Below, one piece after another: positions 27,766 through 37,931 of a stretch of DNA of 64,000 nt (the first letter of the stretch is position 1; every line of letters begins with the position of its first letter). The DNA comes from CAIRTM01 sp963723235 (GTDB lineage: Bacteria; Desulfobacterota; WTBG01; CAIYCZ01; CAIRTM01). The position numbers and the translations under genes are program-made. The stretch spans positions 219,822 through 283,821 of the forward strand of contig CAVRPV010000017.1 of NCBI GenBank assembly GCA_963723235.1, in the 5' to 3' direction. The notes below the pieces were generated by a model that did not search any database, was not told the DNA's origin, and saw only the letters and a program-made list of their open reading frames with translations.

Positions 27766-28413
27766 CTACAGGAACCTGCGGAGAAAGCCCTCAAGACCTC
27801 CCTGCTCAAAGGCGATCCGAAGTTCTTCCAACCGGACATCATCATTGACGATTGCTTTCAGAATCTCGCCGCGCCTGACCGTATCAAGATGCACAAAAGG
27901 GCCCCCATTTTTAAGCATCTGCCTGGCCTCATTAAGCGCTTTAAGAATGGTATCAATATGTTCGGGGATGTGTTTCTGAAGCTCGCGCTGCAGCCGGGCT
28001 GCAATGGCCGGCGAAGCGCCGCCTGTTGAGATGCACAAGGTCAGATCGCCCTTGCGGTACGACGAGGGAACAATAAAACTGCAGTTGGGTGGATCGTCCA
28101 CGGCGTTCATGAGGATCGAACGTTCACGGGCCTCTGCAAAAACGGTCCTGTTGACCGTTTCATCATCGGTGGCCGAAAACACCAGCAGCGAACCGGCGAT
28201 GTCGCCTGCGCGGTATTCTCGATGGAGTATCTCGAGCCGGTCGCCGTAATCTTCAGCCAGTCCTGCAAACCCTGCATGCACGCACGGAGCAATGACGCGC
28301 ACCTGCGCGCCGCAGCTGAGCAAATCACCCACCTTGCGCAGGGCAACCTCACCTGCGCCGATGACAGTAACACGGCGACCATCGAGCTGTACCATGACCG
28401 GATAGAGTTCCAT
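27766..28413 (-). CDS. precorrin-2 dehydrogenase (Met8/SirC type)
   Basis: The product has 215 residues. It begins MELYPVMVQLDGRRVTVIGAGEVALRKVGDLLSCGA (NAD site near residues 16-30) and has FSATDDETVNRTVF, NAVDDPPNCSFIVPS and the ISTGGASPAIAARLQRELQ helix, all marks of the siroheme synthase N-terminal domain. It oxidises precorrin-2 to sirohydrochlorin; Met8/CysG-type members also chelate iron. Its ATG shares one base with the ahbC stop (TGATG). CobA-HemD at the other end of the operon supplies precorrin-2, and AhbAB uses siroheme. Confidence 0.9.
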   Translation of the reverse strand: MELYPVMVQLDGRRVTVIGAGEVALRKVGDLLSCGAQVRVIAPCVHAGFAGLAEDYGDRLEILHREYRAGDIAGSLLVFSATDDETVNRTVFAEARERSILMNAVDDPPNCSFIVPSSYRKGDLTLCISTGGASPAIAARLQRELQKHIPEHIDTILKALNEARQMLKNGGPFVHLDTVRRGEILKAIVNDDVRLEELRIAFEQGGLEGFLRRFL

Positions 28414-29685
28414 CACACAAGCAGCTCCTTTGGCTGAGAAAAAACCTCGCCACTCCTGCGCAGCTCTTCTTTTTTTTCAGCATCAAGGCCGATCTCCTCG
28501 TCGCTGAGATAGCACTGCGGATCCGGGGCCCAGGGATCGCCATAGGTTCGCTGCGCCCGCACACGCATGGCGCCGGTACACAAGTCCCGATACGGCACAC
28601 AGACGGCAGCGCCCCTTGATATATGCGGCCTTGTGCTTCAGGCCCTTCATGAGCGGCTCGCTCTCATCCATCCATATATCACCGAACCGGCGCTCCCTGA
28701 TGTTGCCCAGGGTATAATCCTGCCAAAACTGGTCGGGATGCACATTGCCGAGGAAATCAATATTGCCGATCCCGACACCCGTTGAATTGGCCCCGCCTCC
28801 GTTCCACGACAGCAGACGCCGGACTTCTTCGGCCCGCGCCGGGTCCTTTTCAAGAAGCCTCAGGTACAGGTACACGCCGTCAGCATGATTATCAACTGTG
28901 AGAATGTTGATATCAAGGCCGCGCGCAAAATAATCATCGGTGCGCTGAAGAATGATGTCCATGGCATGGCGCGACTCACGATAGGTCAGGTCGTCCTTGA
29001 ACATATCGCCGCCCCTGCCGGAATACACCAGGTGGTAGAAGCAGGCCCGGTTAATGCCCTCGGACTCGATGAAATCAAAAATACGGTGCAGGTCCTGGTA
29101 ATTACGCTTGGTCAGGGTCAGGCGCAGCCCAACGCGCTGACCGGCCTTGCGGCAATTCTCAAAGCCCTGCATGGCCTTTTTAAAAGCACCCTTGACCCCG
29201 CGAAAACTGTCATTGACCTCTTCCATACCGTCAAGGCTGATGCCTGCGTATACCACGCCGGCATTCTTGATGGCGCCTGCCATGTCCCGGTCTATGAGCG
29301 TTCCGTTGGTGGATATGACGGGACGAATATTTTTTTTCGCTGCGTACTCGATAAGCCGGAGGAGATCCGGGCGCATCAGGGGCTCACCCCCGGAGAAAAG
29401 CAGCGACGGAATGGCAAAATCGGCCAGTTCATCGATAAGGCGCATGCCCTCAGATGTTGTCAGCTCACCGGAATATTTTTTATTCTCCGAGTCAGTGTAG
29501 CAATGCACGCAGCGCAAATTGCAGGTCCGGGTTGTGCTCCACACAACAATGGGGCGCCTCTCGCTGGCCAGAGCGGGCGTATGGTGAGGGGCATTCCCGT
29601 GAGAATCACGCGAGGCCATTGTACCGTACCTGAGACCGTCACCCGTTGAACTGCCGCCGCAGTAAATTTTCCCGACATCAATCAT
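28413..29685 (-). CDS. ahbC: AhbC, 12,18-didecarboxysiroheme deacetylase (radical SAM; one frameshift)
   Basis: From the ATG at 29685 the product starts MIDVGKIYCGGSS, like other AhbC proteins. Radical SAM cysteines are Cys55, Cys59 and Cys62 in TRTCNLRCVHCY, then LLFSGGEPLMRPDLL and ISTNGTLI. Near 28590-28610 the frame shifts; the other frame supplies the expected end YGDPWAPDPQCYLSDEEIG down to the stop at 28413. The enzyme removes two acetate side chains to make iron-coproporphyrin III. It overlaps ahbAB by 8 bases. One frameshift in the auxiliary-cluster region would destroy function if real. Confidence 0.88.
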
Positions 29686-30700
29686 AATGCAGCCGCTTCC
29701 ATTTCTTGAATGCAGGTGAAAAATAACGCACTTTTTTCTTCTTGTATTCATACAGCGACCGCAGTACCAGTCTGTCGTTCAGGCCCGAGCGGCGCGTAAG
29801 GGAATCCAGCAGACTTTCCAGCTCTTCAGAACTCCTGGCATGCATCATGGCAAAAAGGGGATATTCCCACTTTCCCGGATACAGCGTGCGCAGATACAGG
29901 TGCGTCACGGCACCCTCATCCATAAAGGGACGTATCCGCTCGGAAAAACTCTCATCCGTATCTATTTTCCATGCTGTCATGGCATTATGGGTGAAGCCCG
30001 CCTGTGCATGCCTGAGCACTGCGGCATATCGTCGCATAACACCCGATGCCAGCAGCCGGCGTCCCGCTTCAATAAGCCTGTCTCCATTCCAGTCCTGGTC
30101 AGTTTCGCCCAGCATATCGAAGGGCCTTTCTACCAAAGGCAGATCAGCCTGCAGGAGAAAAGCAGCGCGCTTGCCCTCGTCGTCCACCGTGCCACCGTAA
30201 GACGTTGGTTTTTGAATACTGCCAAGCGCATCCCCGGCCTCATCGCCGATAGGCAGCACAAACCCGATCTTTAAAAGTTTTTCATTGCGAAGCATCAGGA
30301 AATCATCGGCACCGCATTGTTCCTGTATCACACGGGCGCTTTTCTGCAGAGTTTCTTCGTCCTCCTCCGCCAGGGTAAACCACAGGTTGAATGCGTGATC
30401 ACGCAGGTAATTGTGGCTCACCCCCGGATGAGCGTTGATTACCGCCGCAGCCGCCTCCACCCTTTCCGGAGGCACCCTGAGCGCCACAAGGCTCAGGTGA
30501 TAACCCAGGATTTCGCCGCTGAATATACCGGAAATGTTGCGCACAACAGATCGTTCCTTCAGGTCGCCCACGATACACAGCACCTCTGCCCCGGAAATCC
30601 CGATCATGGCGCCAATTGCGTCAAAAGGCCGCTCCGTCAGCGGGAAATCACGCTGTATCAAATTCAGAATTTTTGCTTCGCAGCTGCTGAATTCCGGCAT
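29678..30700 (-). CDS. ahbAB: AhbA-AhbB fusion, siroheme decarboxylase
   Basis: The product has 340 residues made of two related Lrp/AsnC-like halves. The first half begins CEAKILNLIQRDFPLTERPFDAIG and the second FLLQADLPLVERPFDMLG (about residue 185). Each has the helix-turn-helix-like part and an alpha/beta sensor half with GVSHNYLRDHAFNLWFTL and GFTHNAMTAWKID respectively. AhbA and AhbB form a heterodimer that decarboxylates siroheme; here one chain carries both. The start overlaps the ahbD stop (TAATG). Confidence 0.92.
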   Translation of the reverse strand: MPEFSSCEAKILNLIQRDFPLTERPFDAIGAMIGISGAEVLCIVGDLKERSVVRNISGIFSGEILGYHLSLVALRVPPERVEAAAAVINAHPGVSHNYLRDHAFNLWFTLAEEDEETLQKSARVIQEQCGADDFLMLRNEKLLKIGFVLPIGDEAGDALGSIQKPTSYGGTVDDEGKRAAFLLQADLPLVERPFDMLGETDQDWNGDRLIEAGRRLLASGVMRRYAAVLRHAQAGFTHNAMTAWKIDTDESFSERIRPFMDEGAVTHLYLRTLYPGKWEYPLFAMMHARSSEELESLLDSLTRRSGLNDRLVLRSLYEYKKKKVRYFSPAFKKWKRLHYD

Positions 30701-31759
30701 TAGTCTTTTTCTCCGGGATCGTACATACAGTAAGGCTCCTCGTCAAGGTACCTGCCCGTGGCAAAATAGGCACGGGCCCGGCATCCGCCGCAGACCGTCC
30801 TAAAACCGCACGCCCCGCATTTACCGCCAAGCCTGTCAGCATCACGAAGCGACAAAAACAGCTCAGACTGCTCCCATATGTTTCTGAAGCCGTCACGGAG
30901 AACATTGCCCGCAACAAGCGGAAGATATCCGCAAGGCTGAACGTCGCCGCGATGCGATATAAAGCATACACCGCTGCCGGCGAGACACCCTCTCGTCATT
31001 GCAGCCATGCCGTCCTGCTCAAAAGACAACGTACGCCCCTCTTTCCGGGCACGCTGGCGTATAACACGGTAATAGTGGGGAGCGCACGTTGTCTTGAGCT
31101 CAAGCGTTGTTTCTTTGGCGCGCTCATAAAACCAGTTTAAAACATCCTCGTATTGTTCGCTTGAAAGCATGTCGGTATTTGCAATTTTCACGCCGCAGCC
31201 AACAGGCACGAGCATGAAGAAGTGCAGGGCCGCAGCCCCCTCTTTGATGGCACACTGCAGTATATCCTCAAGCTCGCCGACATTCCTTTTGGTAACGGTG
31301 GTGTTGAACTGAAACGCAACCCCCTGCTCTCTCAGCAGGCGCGCCCCGCGCACAGCAGCATCGAAAGCACCGGGAATACCGCGGAAATCATCATGGGAGG
31401 CGGCTGTGCTGCCGTCAATAGAGATACTTACGCGCGCTATCCCGGCCTGCTGTATCTGATGCGCGAACTGCTCGTCAATCAGCGTAGCCGTTTGTCGCCA
31501 GAGCCACGCGCAGCTTTTTTGAAGCTGCATAGCGGGCTATGTCAAAAATATCATCCCGGTACAGGGGTTCTCCCCCGGTAAGGACCAGAATGGGATTCGC
31601 GAAAGCAGTAATGTCATCAATTACTTTCTTCGCGGAATCAAGATCCAGCTCTCCGCTGTAATCCATCTCAGCAGCCTCGGCCCGGCAGTGCTTGCAGGCC
31701 AGGTTGCATCGCTTCGTCAATTCCCAGAATATAAGCCTGGGCGTATCAGGCGTCTCCAT
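30700..31759 (-). CDS. ahbD: AhbD, Fe-coproporphyrin III decarboxylase / heme synthase (radical SAM; one frameshift)
   Basis: The start at 31759 lies within the end of hemA. It begins METPDTPRLIFWELTKRCNLACKHC with radical SAM cysteines 18, 22 and 25, then LVLTGGEPLYRDDIFDIA and VALATNG. One extra T near 31486-31489 turns ATNGTLIDE into ATNGYAD-stop; the next frame continues normally with VSISIDGSTAASHDDFRG, GCLAGSGVCFISHRGDVQPCGYLP and the auxiliary-cluster cysteines CGACGFRTVCGGC. It converts two propionates to vinyls, the last step of the siroheme-dependent heme route. Confidence 0.88.
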
Positions 31760-33062
31760 TTTTCCTGAACAGCTCCTCAATAAACTTGGTCTGAAGGTGC
31801 AAATGCTCCTTTTTGGCCTGATCATCGCGGCTGCTGCGATGATGCCGCTTCAGGTTCATGATCGGGTTATGGAGCGACTTGGTCATGATCTGTTTAGTCA
31901 GTTCCTCTATCAAAGCAAAATCATCGTCGGAGAGATGCTTCAATTTTTTTTTGCGGTAGCGGGCAAGCTCTTTCGTGCGAATCTGCTCGAAAGTATTCTG
32001 TATGGAAACGATTGCGGGAGCAACGGCGAGACTCTGGAACCACTCAAAAAAATCATCCACGTTGGCTTCAATAAATTCGAGGGCAAGATCAACCGCGTTG
32101 ATCCTGCTCTTCAGGTTGTCATCGGCGATCTCCTGCAGGCTGTCGATATTGTAGAGATGCACTCCCTTCACGTCGGCCACCTCGGGATCGATATTCCGGG
32201 GCACTGCTATATCAATAAAAAAGAGGGGCCGGCCCTGCCTGATCGCCATGATCTCCCTGACCAGGTCGGCTGTGACCATGTAATGGGGCGCCGTCACCGA
32301 TGTTATCACAATATCGACCTCGGTTGCGGCCTCGGGGATATCCTCCAGCAGTATGATCTCTGCCTGCCGGTTTATCTCGTCGGCGATCCTCTCCGAGTTA
32401 TTGACAGAGCGGTTGGCGATGATGACGCGGCCGATGTCGTACTTGGTGAAATATTTCAGAATAAGCTCACCCATCTCGCCGGCGCCGATGAGCAGGGCAG
32501 CCCGTTTCTGGAAATCAGGGAAAAGCTTCCGTGCCAGGTCAGTGGCTATGTAGGCCACGGACAGAGGATTGCGCGAGATGTCTGTTTCCGTTTTGACCTG
32601 CTTGGCGGTGCGAAAGGCCTGATGAAAAAGCTTGTTCAGAAGCGGGCCCGCGGACTTATTGTCCACGGCACAGCTGAAGGCCTCCCGCATCTGGCCCACG
32701 ATCTCGTTCTCTCCCAGCACCATGCTGTCCAGCGAAGAAACCACGGTAAGCACATGCTGAGCAGCCTCGCGGGACGTCTTCACGTACAAATGCGACCTGA
32801 AATCCCCGTACGGCATACCCGATATTGACTCATAGATTGCGGTTACCTTTTCAATATCCAACTTGACCGTACGCGAGGCGATGTAGGTCTCAACGCGGTT
32901 ACATGTGGCAACATATACAGCCTCTTCAATGCCCTGCTCACGGAATCTGGCGTAGAGTTCCGGCAGAATATCTGCATGCACGGAGAAACACTCGCGCTTT
33001 TCCACGGGCGTTGTTTTATGGCTGAAGCCTATAACCGCAATATCCGCTGTTTTGTGTCCCAT
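31746..33062 (-). CDS. hemA: glutamyl-tRNA reductase
   Basis: The product has 438 residues from MGHKTADIAVIGFSHKTTP at 33062 (GGAAAG upstream). The nucleophile is Cys54 in VATCNRVETY. SLDSMVLGENEIVGQMREAF and the NADPH motif LLIGAGEMGELILKYF are intact, as is the C-terminal dimerisation helix. It reduces glutamyl-tRNA to glutamate-1-semialdehyde, the first committed step of tetrapyrrole synthesis by the C5 route. Confidence 0.96.
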   Translation of the reverse strand: MGHKTADIAVIGFSHKTTPVEKRECFSVHADILPELYARFREQGIEEAVYVATCNRVETYIASRTVKLDIEKVTAIYESISGMPYGDFRSHLYVKTSREAAQHVLTVVSSLDSMVLGENEIVGQMREAFSCAVDNKSAGPLLNKLFHQAFRTAKQVKTETDISRNPLSVAYIATDLARKLFPDFQKRAALLIGAGEMGELILKYFTKYDIGRVIIANRSVNNSERIADEINRQAEIILLEDIPEAATEVDIVITSVTAPHYMVTADLVREIMAIRQGRPLFFIDIAVPRNIDPEVADVKGVHLYNIDSLQEIADDNLKSRINAVDLALEFIEANVDDFFEWFQSLAVAPAIVSIQNTFEQIRTKELARYRKKKLKHLSDDDFALIEELTKQIMTKSLHNPIMNLKRHHRSSRDDQAKKEHLHLQTKFIEELFRKNGDA

Positions 33063-33135
33063 CTCAACTTTCCTGTTTGCCTGACTGTACGCGAGCACAG
33101 GGCATTAAACGCCGTGCATCATTATTCCTGCCGCT

Positions 33136-34427
33136 TCATCCAAGCACTGCGGCCAGAGACCGGCCTACGGCTTCAGCGGTTCGCAGCAGATCGTCATCTG
33201 CGTGGGCCATGGAAATAAAGCCCACCTCATATCCGGACGGGGCTATGTATACACCACGGGAGAGCATCTCGCGGTGAAAGCGCGCAAACAATTTCATATC
33301 GCCTTTTCTGATATCATCAACACATGAGATTTTCTCCAGCTGCCGGTAAAACAGAACGAAAAAATAGATCCGATCTGCTGAAACAGGAACCGGCCACAAT
33401 ACTTATCCAGGGAAGGCTGCAATGCATCCCGCAAAAAATCAGCCTTGCGCTGAAGCTCGGCATAGGCAAAATCTGTCAATTTTTTCAGCGTGGCAATACC
33501 GGCTGCCATGGCCAGCGGATTCCCCGACAGGGTTCCTGCCTGATACACAGGACCATCGGGAGCCACCAGCTTCATGATCTCAGCCCGTCCGCCGTAGGCT
33601 CCCACGGGCAACCCGCCGCCGATAATTTTACCCAGCGTGGTAATATCGGCCTGAATACCGAAATACTTCTGCGCACCCCCGTCTGAGAGCCGGTATCCGG
33701 TTATGACCTCGTCAAAAATCAGCAGCACGCCATGCTGCGTGCACAGCTCGCGTACGCCCCGAAGATAGTTTTCCGAAGGCATGATCAGTCCGTAGTTACA
33801 GGGAACAGGCTCCATGATCAGGGCCGCTATCTGCTGCGCATGCTGTGCGAGGCAGGACTCTACGGCCTCAAGGTCATTGAAGGGAAGCACAATGGTGTCG
33901 CCGGCATTGGCGGCCGTCACACCGGCGGAATCAGGGGTGCCCAGCGTGGCCAGGCCCGAGCCGGCCGCCACGAGAAGATGATCGGCATGTCCGTGATAAC
34001 AGCCGTCGAACTTGATAAACTTGTCCCGCCCGGTAAATCCCCGGGCCAGGCGTATGGCGCTCATGACAGCCTCGGTGCCGGAATTGACAAAACGGATCTT
34101 TTCAATCGCTGAGAATGACCCGATTACCATTTTCGCCAGATCAACCTCGTAGCGGTGGGGTGTGCCGAAACTGGTGCCGTCCGCAGCCGTGTCCTGCACG
34201 GCCTTGACCACGTCCGGGTCGGCATGCCCCAGGATCAGCGGGCCCCAGGACATGCAGTAATCGATGTATTCATTGTTGTCCTCATCGACAATGCGGGCTC
34301 CCGCACCCCGCTTGATGAACAGCGGGTCACCTCCCACGCTACGAAAGGCGCGCACCGGCGAGTCCACTCCCCCGGGAAGCAGTGTCAAAGCCTCGGCGTA
34401 CAAAGAAGCCGAATGTTGTGTGTTCAT
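33136..34427 (-). CDS. hemL: glutamate-1-semialdehyde 2,1-aminomutase (one frameshift)
   Basis: The start at 34427 overlaps the hemB stop (ATGA). The first frame gives LLPGGVDSPVRAFRSVGGDP, RFVNSGTEAVMSAIRLARGF, the PLP lysine in TTLGKIIGGGLPVGAYGG and AGTLSGNPLAMAAG. Near 33335-33345 the frame changes; the second frame supplies FARFHREMLSRGVYIAPSGY and GFISMAHADDDL down to 33136. The whole product would be about 430 residues, the usual length. It makes 5-aminolevulinate from the HemA product. Confidence 0.92.
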
Positions 34428-35407
34428 GCCATCAACTCCTGCAGCCATTTGTTCTTCAGCAGTTCACGGGTGTGATAGGAAATCACCATGTCGGCGCCGG
34501 CCCTGAATATGGAGGTTAGAATCTCCAGGCACAGCCGTTGCTCGTCGCCCATTCCCAGACGCGCAGCCGCCTTGACCATCGCATATTCGCCGCTCACATT
34601 ATAGGCGCACACCGGCACGGGCGAAATCGCCTTCACACGGTATATGACGTCGAGATAGGACAGGGCCGGTTTGACCATGACAATGTCGGCACCCTCGTCC
34701 AGATCCAGCATTACCTCGCGCTCGGCCTCACGGGCGTTGCGGCAGTCCATCTGATAACTCTTTCTATCGCCGTACTGCGGGGTGCTGCCGGCAGCATCCC
34801 TGAAAGGGCCATAAAAAGCCGAAGCATACTTGGCCGCATAGGCCATAATGGCAGTATCGCTGCAGCCACCGTCGTCCAGGGCGTCGCGGATGGCGTTGAC
34901 ACGGCCGTCCATCATGTCCGAAGGGGCCACCATGTCGGCCCCGGCAACAGCGTGCGACAATGCCGTCTTTGCAAGCAGTTCCAGGGTGGGATCGTTGAGA
35001 ACGGTTCCCGCATGCACAACGCCGCAATGACCGTGGCTGGTATACTCACAGAGACACACATCGGTAATCACGCAGATTTCAGGAAACCGTTTCTTAATGG
35101 CTGTCACGGCACGCTGCACAATGCCGTTCCCGTTCCAGGCTCCGGAGCCGGTTTCATCCTTCTCATCGGGAATGCCGAAAAGAAGAAGGCTCCGTATGCC
35201 CAGGGCCAGGTCGGCTTCCACGTCTCTCAGCAGGTTGTCCAGGCATACCCGCTCAATGCCCGGCATGGTTTCAATAGCCTCCCGCACAGCGCTTCCCTCG
35301 CGGACAAAATGGGGCATAATCAGCCGTGATGGCATAATGGCCGTTTCGGATACCAGGTCCCGGACTGTCTGCGTTGTTCTGAGCCGTCGCGGCCGATAGA
35401 GCGTCAT
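34424..35407 (-). CDS. hemB: delta-aminolevulinic acid dehydratase (porphobilinogen synthase)
   Basis: The product has 327 residues. The zinc-binding cysteines are Cys118, Cys120 and Cys128 in DVCLCEYTSHGHCG. The two Schiff-base lysines are in AAKYASAFYGPFRDA and MVKPALSYLD. It joins two 5-aminolevulinates to porphobilinogen. Start and stop overlap with cobA-hemD and hemL (ATGA on both sides), so translation is probably coupled. Confidence 0.97.
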   Translation of the reverse strand: MTLYRPRRLRTTQTVRDLVSETAIMPSRLIMPHFVREGSAVREAIETMPGIERVCLDNLLRDVEADLALGIRSLLLFGIPDEKDETGSGAWNGNGIVQRAVTAIKKRFPEICVITDVCLCEYTSHGHCGVVHAGTVLNDPTLELLAKTALSHAVAGADMVAPSDMMDGRVNAIRDALDDGGCSDTAIMAYAAKYASAFYGPFRDAAGSTPQYGDRKSYQMDCRNAREAEREVMLDLDEGADIVMVKPALSYLDVIYRVKAISPVPVCAYNVSGEYAMVKAAARLGMGDEQRLCLEILTSIFRAGADMVISYHTRELLKNKWLQELMA

Positions 35408-36924
35408 CGCGCACCCTCCCCTTCCAGCTGAGTGTTGTTCCGGTAATACGCGAGTATTGCCTGCACCAGGCCATCAATCGTATACTCGTCCGCCTCGACT
35501 GCCGGCTCGTGCCCCAGTTCACGCAGGGTCGCCGAGGTCACGGGACCGATGCTGGCAGCCAGGGCCCGCGTTTCGGCAACCATATCGAAGAAATGCCGGA
35601 CGGTTGACGAGCTGGCAAACGTAATCATGTCGGCATTTTTCACGTCTTCCAGTTCCCCGGCCGCAACAGGGTCCGGTTTCACCGGGCGGTATATATGGAT
35701 GCGGTCCACCGACGCGCCGCGCGCTTTTAATCCTTCAAAGAGGGTGTTGCGGGCGTCCTCGGAGCAGGGAAGCAAAACAACGCTGCCGACGATTTCCTCC
35801 CTGTCAAAAGCCTCCAGCAGGCTCTCGGCAACGAACTGTTCCGGAACCACGTCAGGCCGCAGACCATACTTCAGCAATTCATCTCCCGTGGCCCGACCGA
35901 TCACGGCGATACGGCAGGCGCCAAGGCAGCGCGCGTCCCTGCCCGCGGCAAAAAGATGCTTGAAAAATATAGTGACGGCGTTCTGGGATGTGAAGACTAT
36001 CCAGCCGTACGCGTCGATCCTCTCAATGGCCGCGCGCAGGGGTGTTGTATCATCAAGTTCGCGAATCTCCAGTGCGGGCAGCTCAATGACCCGGGCGCCA
36101 AGCGCGGCAAGTTTTTTAGAAAGGCCGGAAGCCTGCGTCCGCGTGCGCGTCACCACGATACTTTTGCCGAAAAGAGGAAGCCGGTCAAACCAGCGCAGCT
36201 TATTTCGCAGCAGCACCACCCGGCCGACGACGATGACGGCCGGGGGACGCACCCCTGCTTTATTCACCTCAGCCGCTAGCGTTGCCAGGGTGGCCGCGAC
36301 TGTCTGCTGCTCGGGCCTGGTGCCCCAGGCAATAACGGCAGCAGGCGTCTCCGGCGGAAAATGCTTTTCCGTTATGAGCGCCGAGGCGATACGGGCAATA
36401 TTTTTCATGCCCATGAGAAAAACATAGGAACGGAACGGATCATACTCAGGGAAATTAACATCCTCATCATCGGCGGCATCGCCTCTGCGGTGGCCCGTAA
36501 TAACCTCGAAGGCATTGGCGCAGTCGCGATGCGTCAGGGGAATACCCGCATAGGCCGGCGCCGCGTAAAAGGATGAAACTCCCGGCACCACACAGAAAGG
36601 AATCCCGGCTTCCACCAGGTCCTCGGCCTCCTCGCCGCCGCGTCCGAATATGTAGGGGTCACCGCCTTTGAGACGCACCACAACCCTGCCCTCACGAGCC
36701 TTGCGCACCAGCAGCTCATTGATATTCTCCTGGGGCAGGGTATGATCACCGCCCTGCTTGCCGACATAGATTTTTTCACAGCAATAGTTTCGCAGCAGCG
36801 ACGGGTTGGCAAGATAATCATAAATAATGCAGTCGGCCGCATCCAGGGCCTCCAAAGCCTTGACGGTGATAAGGCCCGGGTCGCCGGGACCTGCGCCGAC
36901 AAGATAGACAAATCCGTTCTTCAT
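35404..36924 (-). CDS. cobA-hemD: uroporphyrinogen-III C-methyltransferase / uroporphyrinogen-III synthase fusion
   Basis: The product has 506 residues. Residues 1 to about 240 are a SUMT domain: YLVGAGPGDPGLITVKA, VRLKGGDPYIFGRGGEEAEDL and PLTHRDCANAFEVITGH. The remainder (from GKSIVVTRTRTQASGL) is a HemD domain, with WIVFTSQNAVTIFF and TFASSSTVRHFF. The first half methylates uroporphyrinogen III to precorrin-2; the second makes uroporphyrinogen III. The fusion commits the pathway to siroheme, as the Ahb route needs. Confidence 0.96.
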   Translation of the reverse strand: MKNGFVYLVGAGPGDPGLITVKALEALDAADCIIYDYLANPSLLRNYCCEKIYVGKQGGDHTLPQENINELLVRKAREGRVVVRLKGGDPYIFGRGGEEAEDLVEAGIPFCVVPGVSSFYAAPAYAGIPLTHRDCANAFEVITGHRRGDAADDEDVNFPEYDPFRSYVFLMGMKNIARIASALITEKHFPPETPAAVIAWGTRPEQQTVAATLATLAAEVNKAGVRPPAVIVVGRVVLLRNKLRWFDRLPLFGKSIVVTRTRTQASGLSKKLAALGARVIELPALEIRELDDTTPLRAAIERIDAYGWIVFTSQNAVTIFFKHLFAAGRDARCLGACRIAVIGRATGDELLKYGLRPDVVPEQFVAESLLEAFDREEIVGSVVLLPCSEDARNTLFEGLKARGASVDRIHIYRPVKPDPVAAGELEDVKNADMITFASSSTVRHFFDMVAETRALAASIGPVTSATLRELGHEPAVEADEYTIDGLVQAILAYYRNNTQLEGEGAR

Positions 36925-37828
36925 AGCAGCCTGTCCGCTCCTTTTTCCTGTAACAGCCGTGCGAGCCGGGCTCCGGCCTTTTCCGGGTCCGTGTCAATGA
37001 CCTCATCCCGAAAAGCCTCAACTCCGTCCGCCGAAGCGATGATCCCCCGGAGCCGTATGGACGCATCGGCCTGAATCACGGCATAAGCACCCAGCGGAAT
37101 ATGACAGCCGCCGCCGAAAAGGCGCAAAAAAGCGCGCTCAGCGGAAACTGCCCGCTCAGTTTCAAGGTGATTCAGGGGCGCAACCGCCCGGCGCGTTTCA
37201 TCGTCATCACCGCGCACCTGAAGCCCCGAGCGCTCCCTGGGCCGGGGCCGGAATAAAAACATCGGTGTCCAGCATGACGGAGCGAAAATCATCCACATCA
37301 AGATCAATGCGCCGTATGGCTGCCGCAGCCATAACAATGGCGTCGAAACGCCCTTCTCGAAGCTTGCGCACGCGCGTGTTCACGTTTCCCCGCAGGGGCT
37401 CAATGATCAGGTCGCGGCGCAGGAGCTTAAGCTGTGCCATCCTGCGCATGGAACTGGTGCCGACCACGGCCGCGTCTTTCAGATTCAGTGTGCTGCTCCC
37501 GTCCCAGGCTCCGGGACTCACAAGAAGCCTGTCAGCAGGATCTTCCCGTTCAGGCACTGCGGCGATAACCAGTCCTGCGGGATTTTCCGTCGGCAGGTCT
37601 TTCAGGGAATGCACAGCCATGTCTATGTGTTTTCTCCAGCAGGGCCTGTTCGATCTCCCGGGTAAAAAATCCCTTGCCTTCCATCTTGTCAAAGGAAACA
37701 TTCTGGATTGCATCACCCTGCGTTTTTATAACAATGATTTCAGTGCGGTGCGTACCCAAAAGCCCTGCCACGAAGCGGGCCTGCCACATGGCAAGCTCAC
37801 TTCCCCGCGTGCCTATTCTAATCTTCAT
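36921..37828 (-). CDS. hemC: porphobilinogen deaminase (two frameshifts)
   Basis: From MKIRIGTRGSELAMWQA at 37828, three frames join. The first breaks in AAAA near 37630, where removing one A restores EKHIDMAVHSLKDLPTE. The second breaks in GGGG near 37225, where removing one G restores PAPAQGALGLQVR. The third carries the dipyrromethane cofactor cysteine region FLRLFGGGCHIPLGAYA. Corrected, the protein is about 302 residues, the normal length. It polymerises four porphobilinogens to hydroxymethylbilane. It is the first gene of the heme operon. Both faults lie in homopolymers, which favours sequencing error. Confidence 0.92.
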
Positions 37829-37931
37829 ATATTCTGACAGTCCTCTGCGATGCTGCGATGGTATCATGTCGGGAGGCAACCGGCTTACAGCACTTATGCA
37901 GCCGAAGCAAGCCGGAAATCAATCGCGGCGC

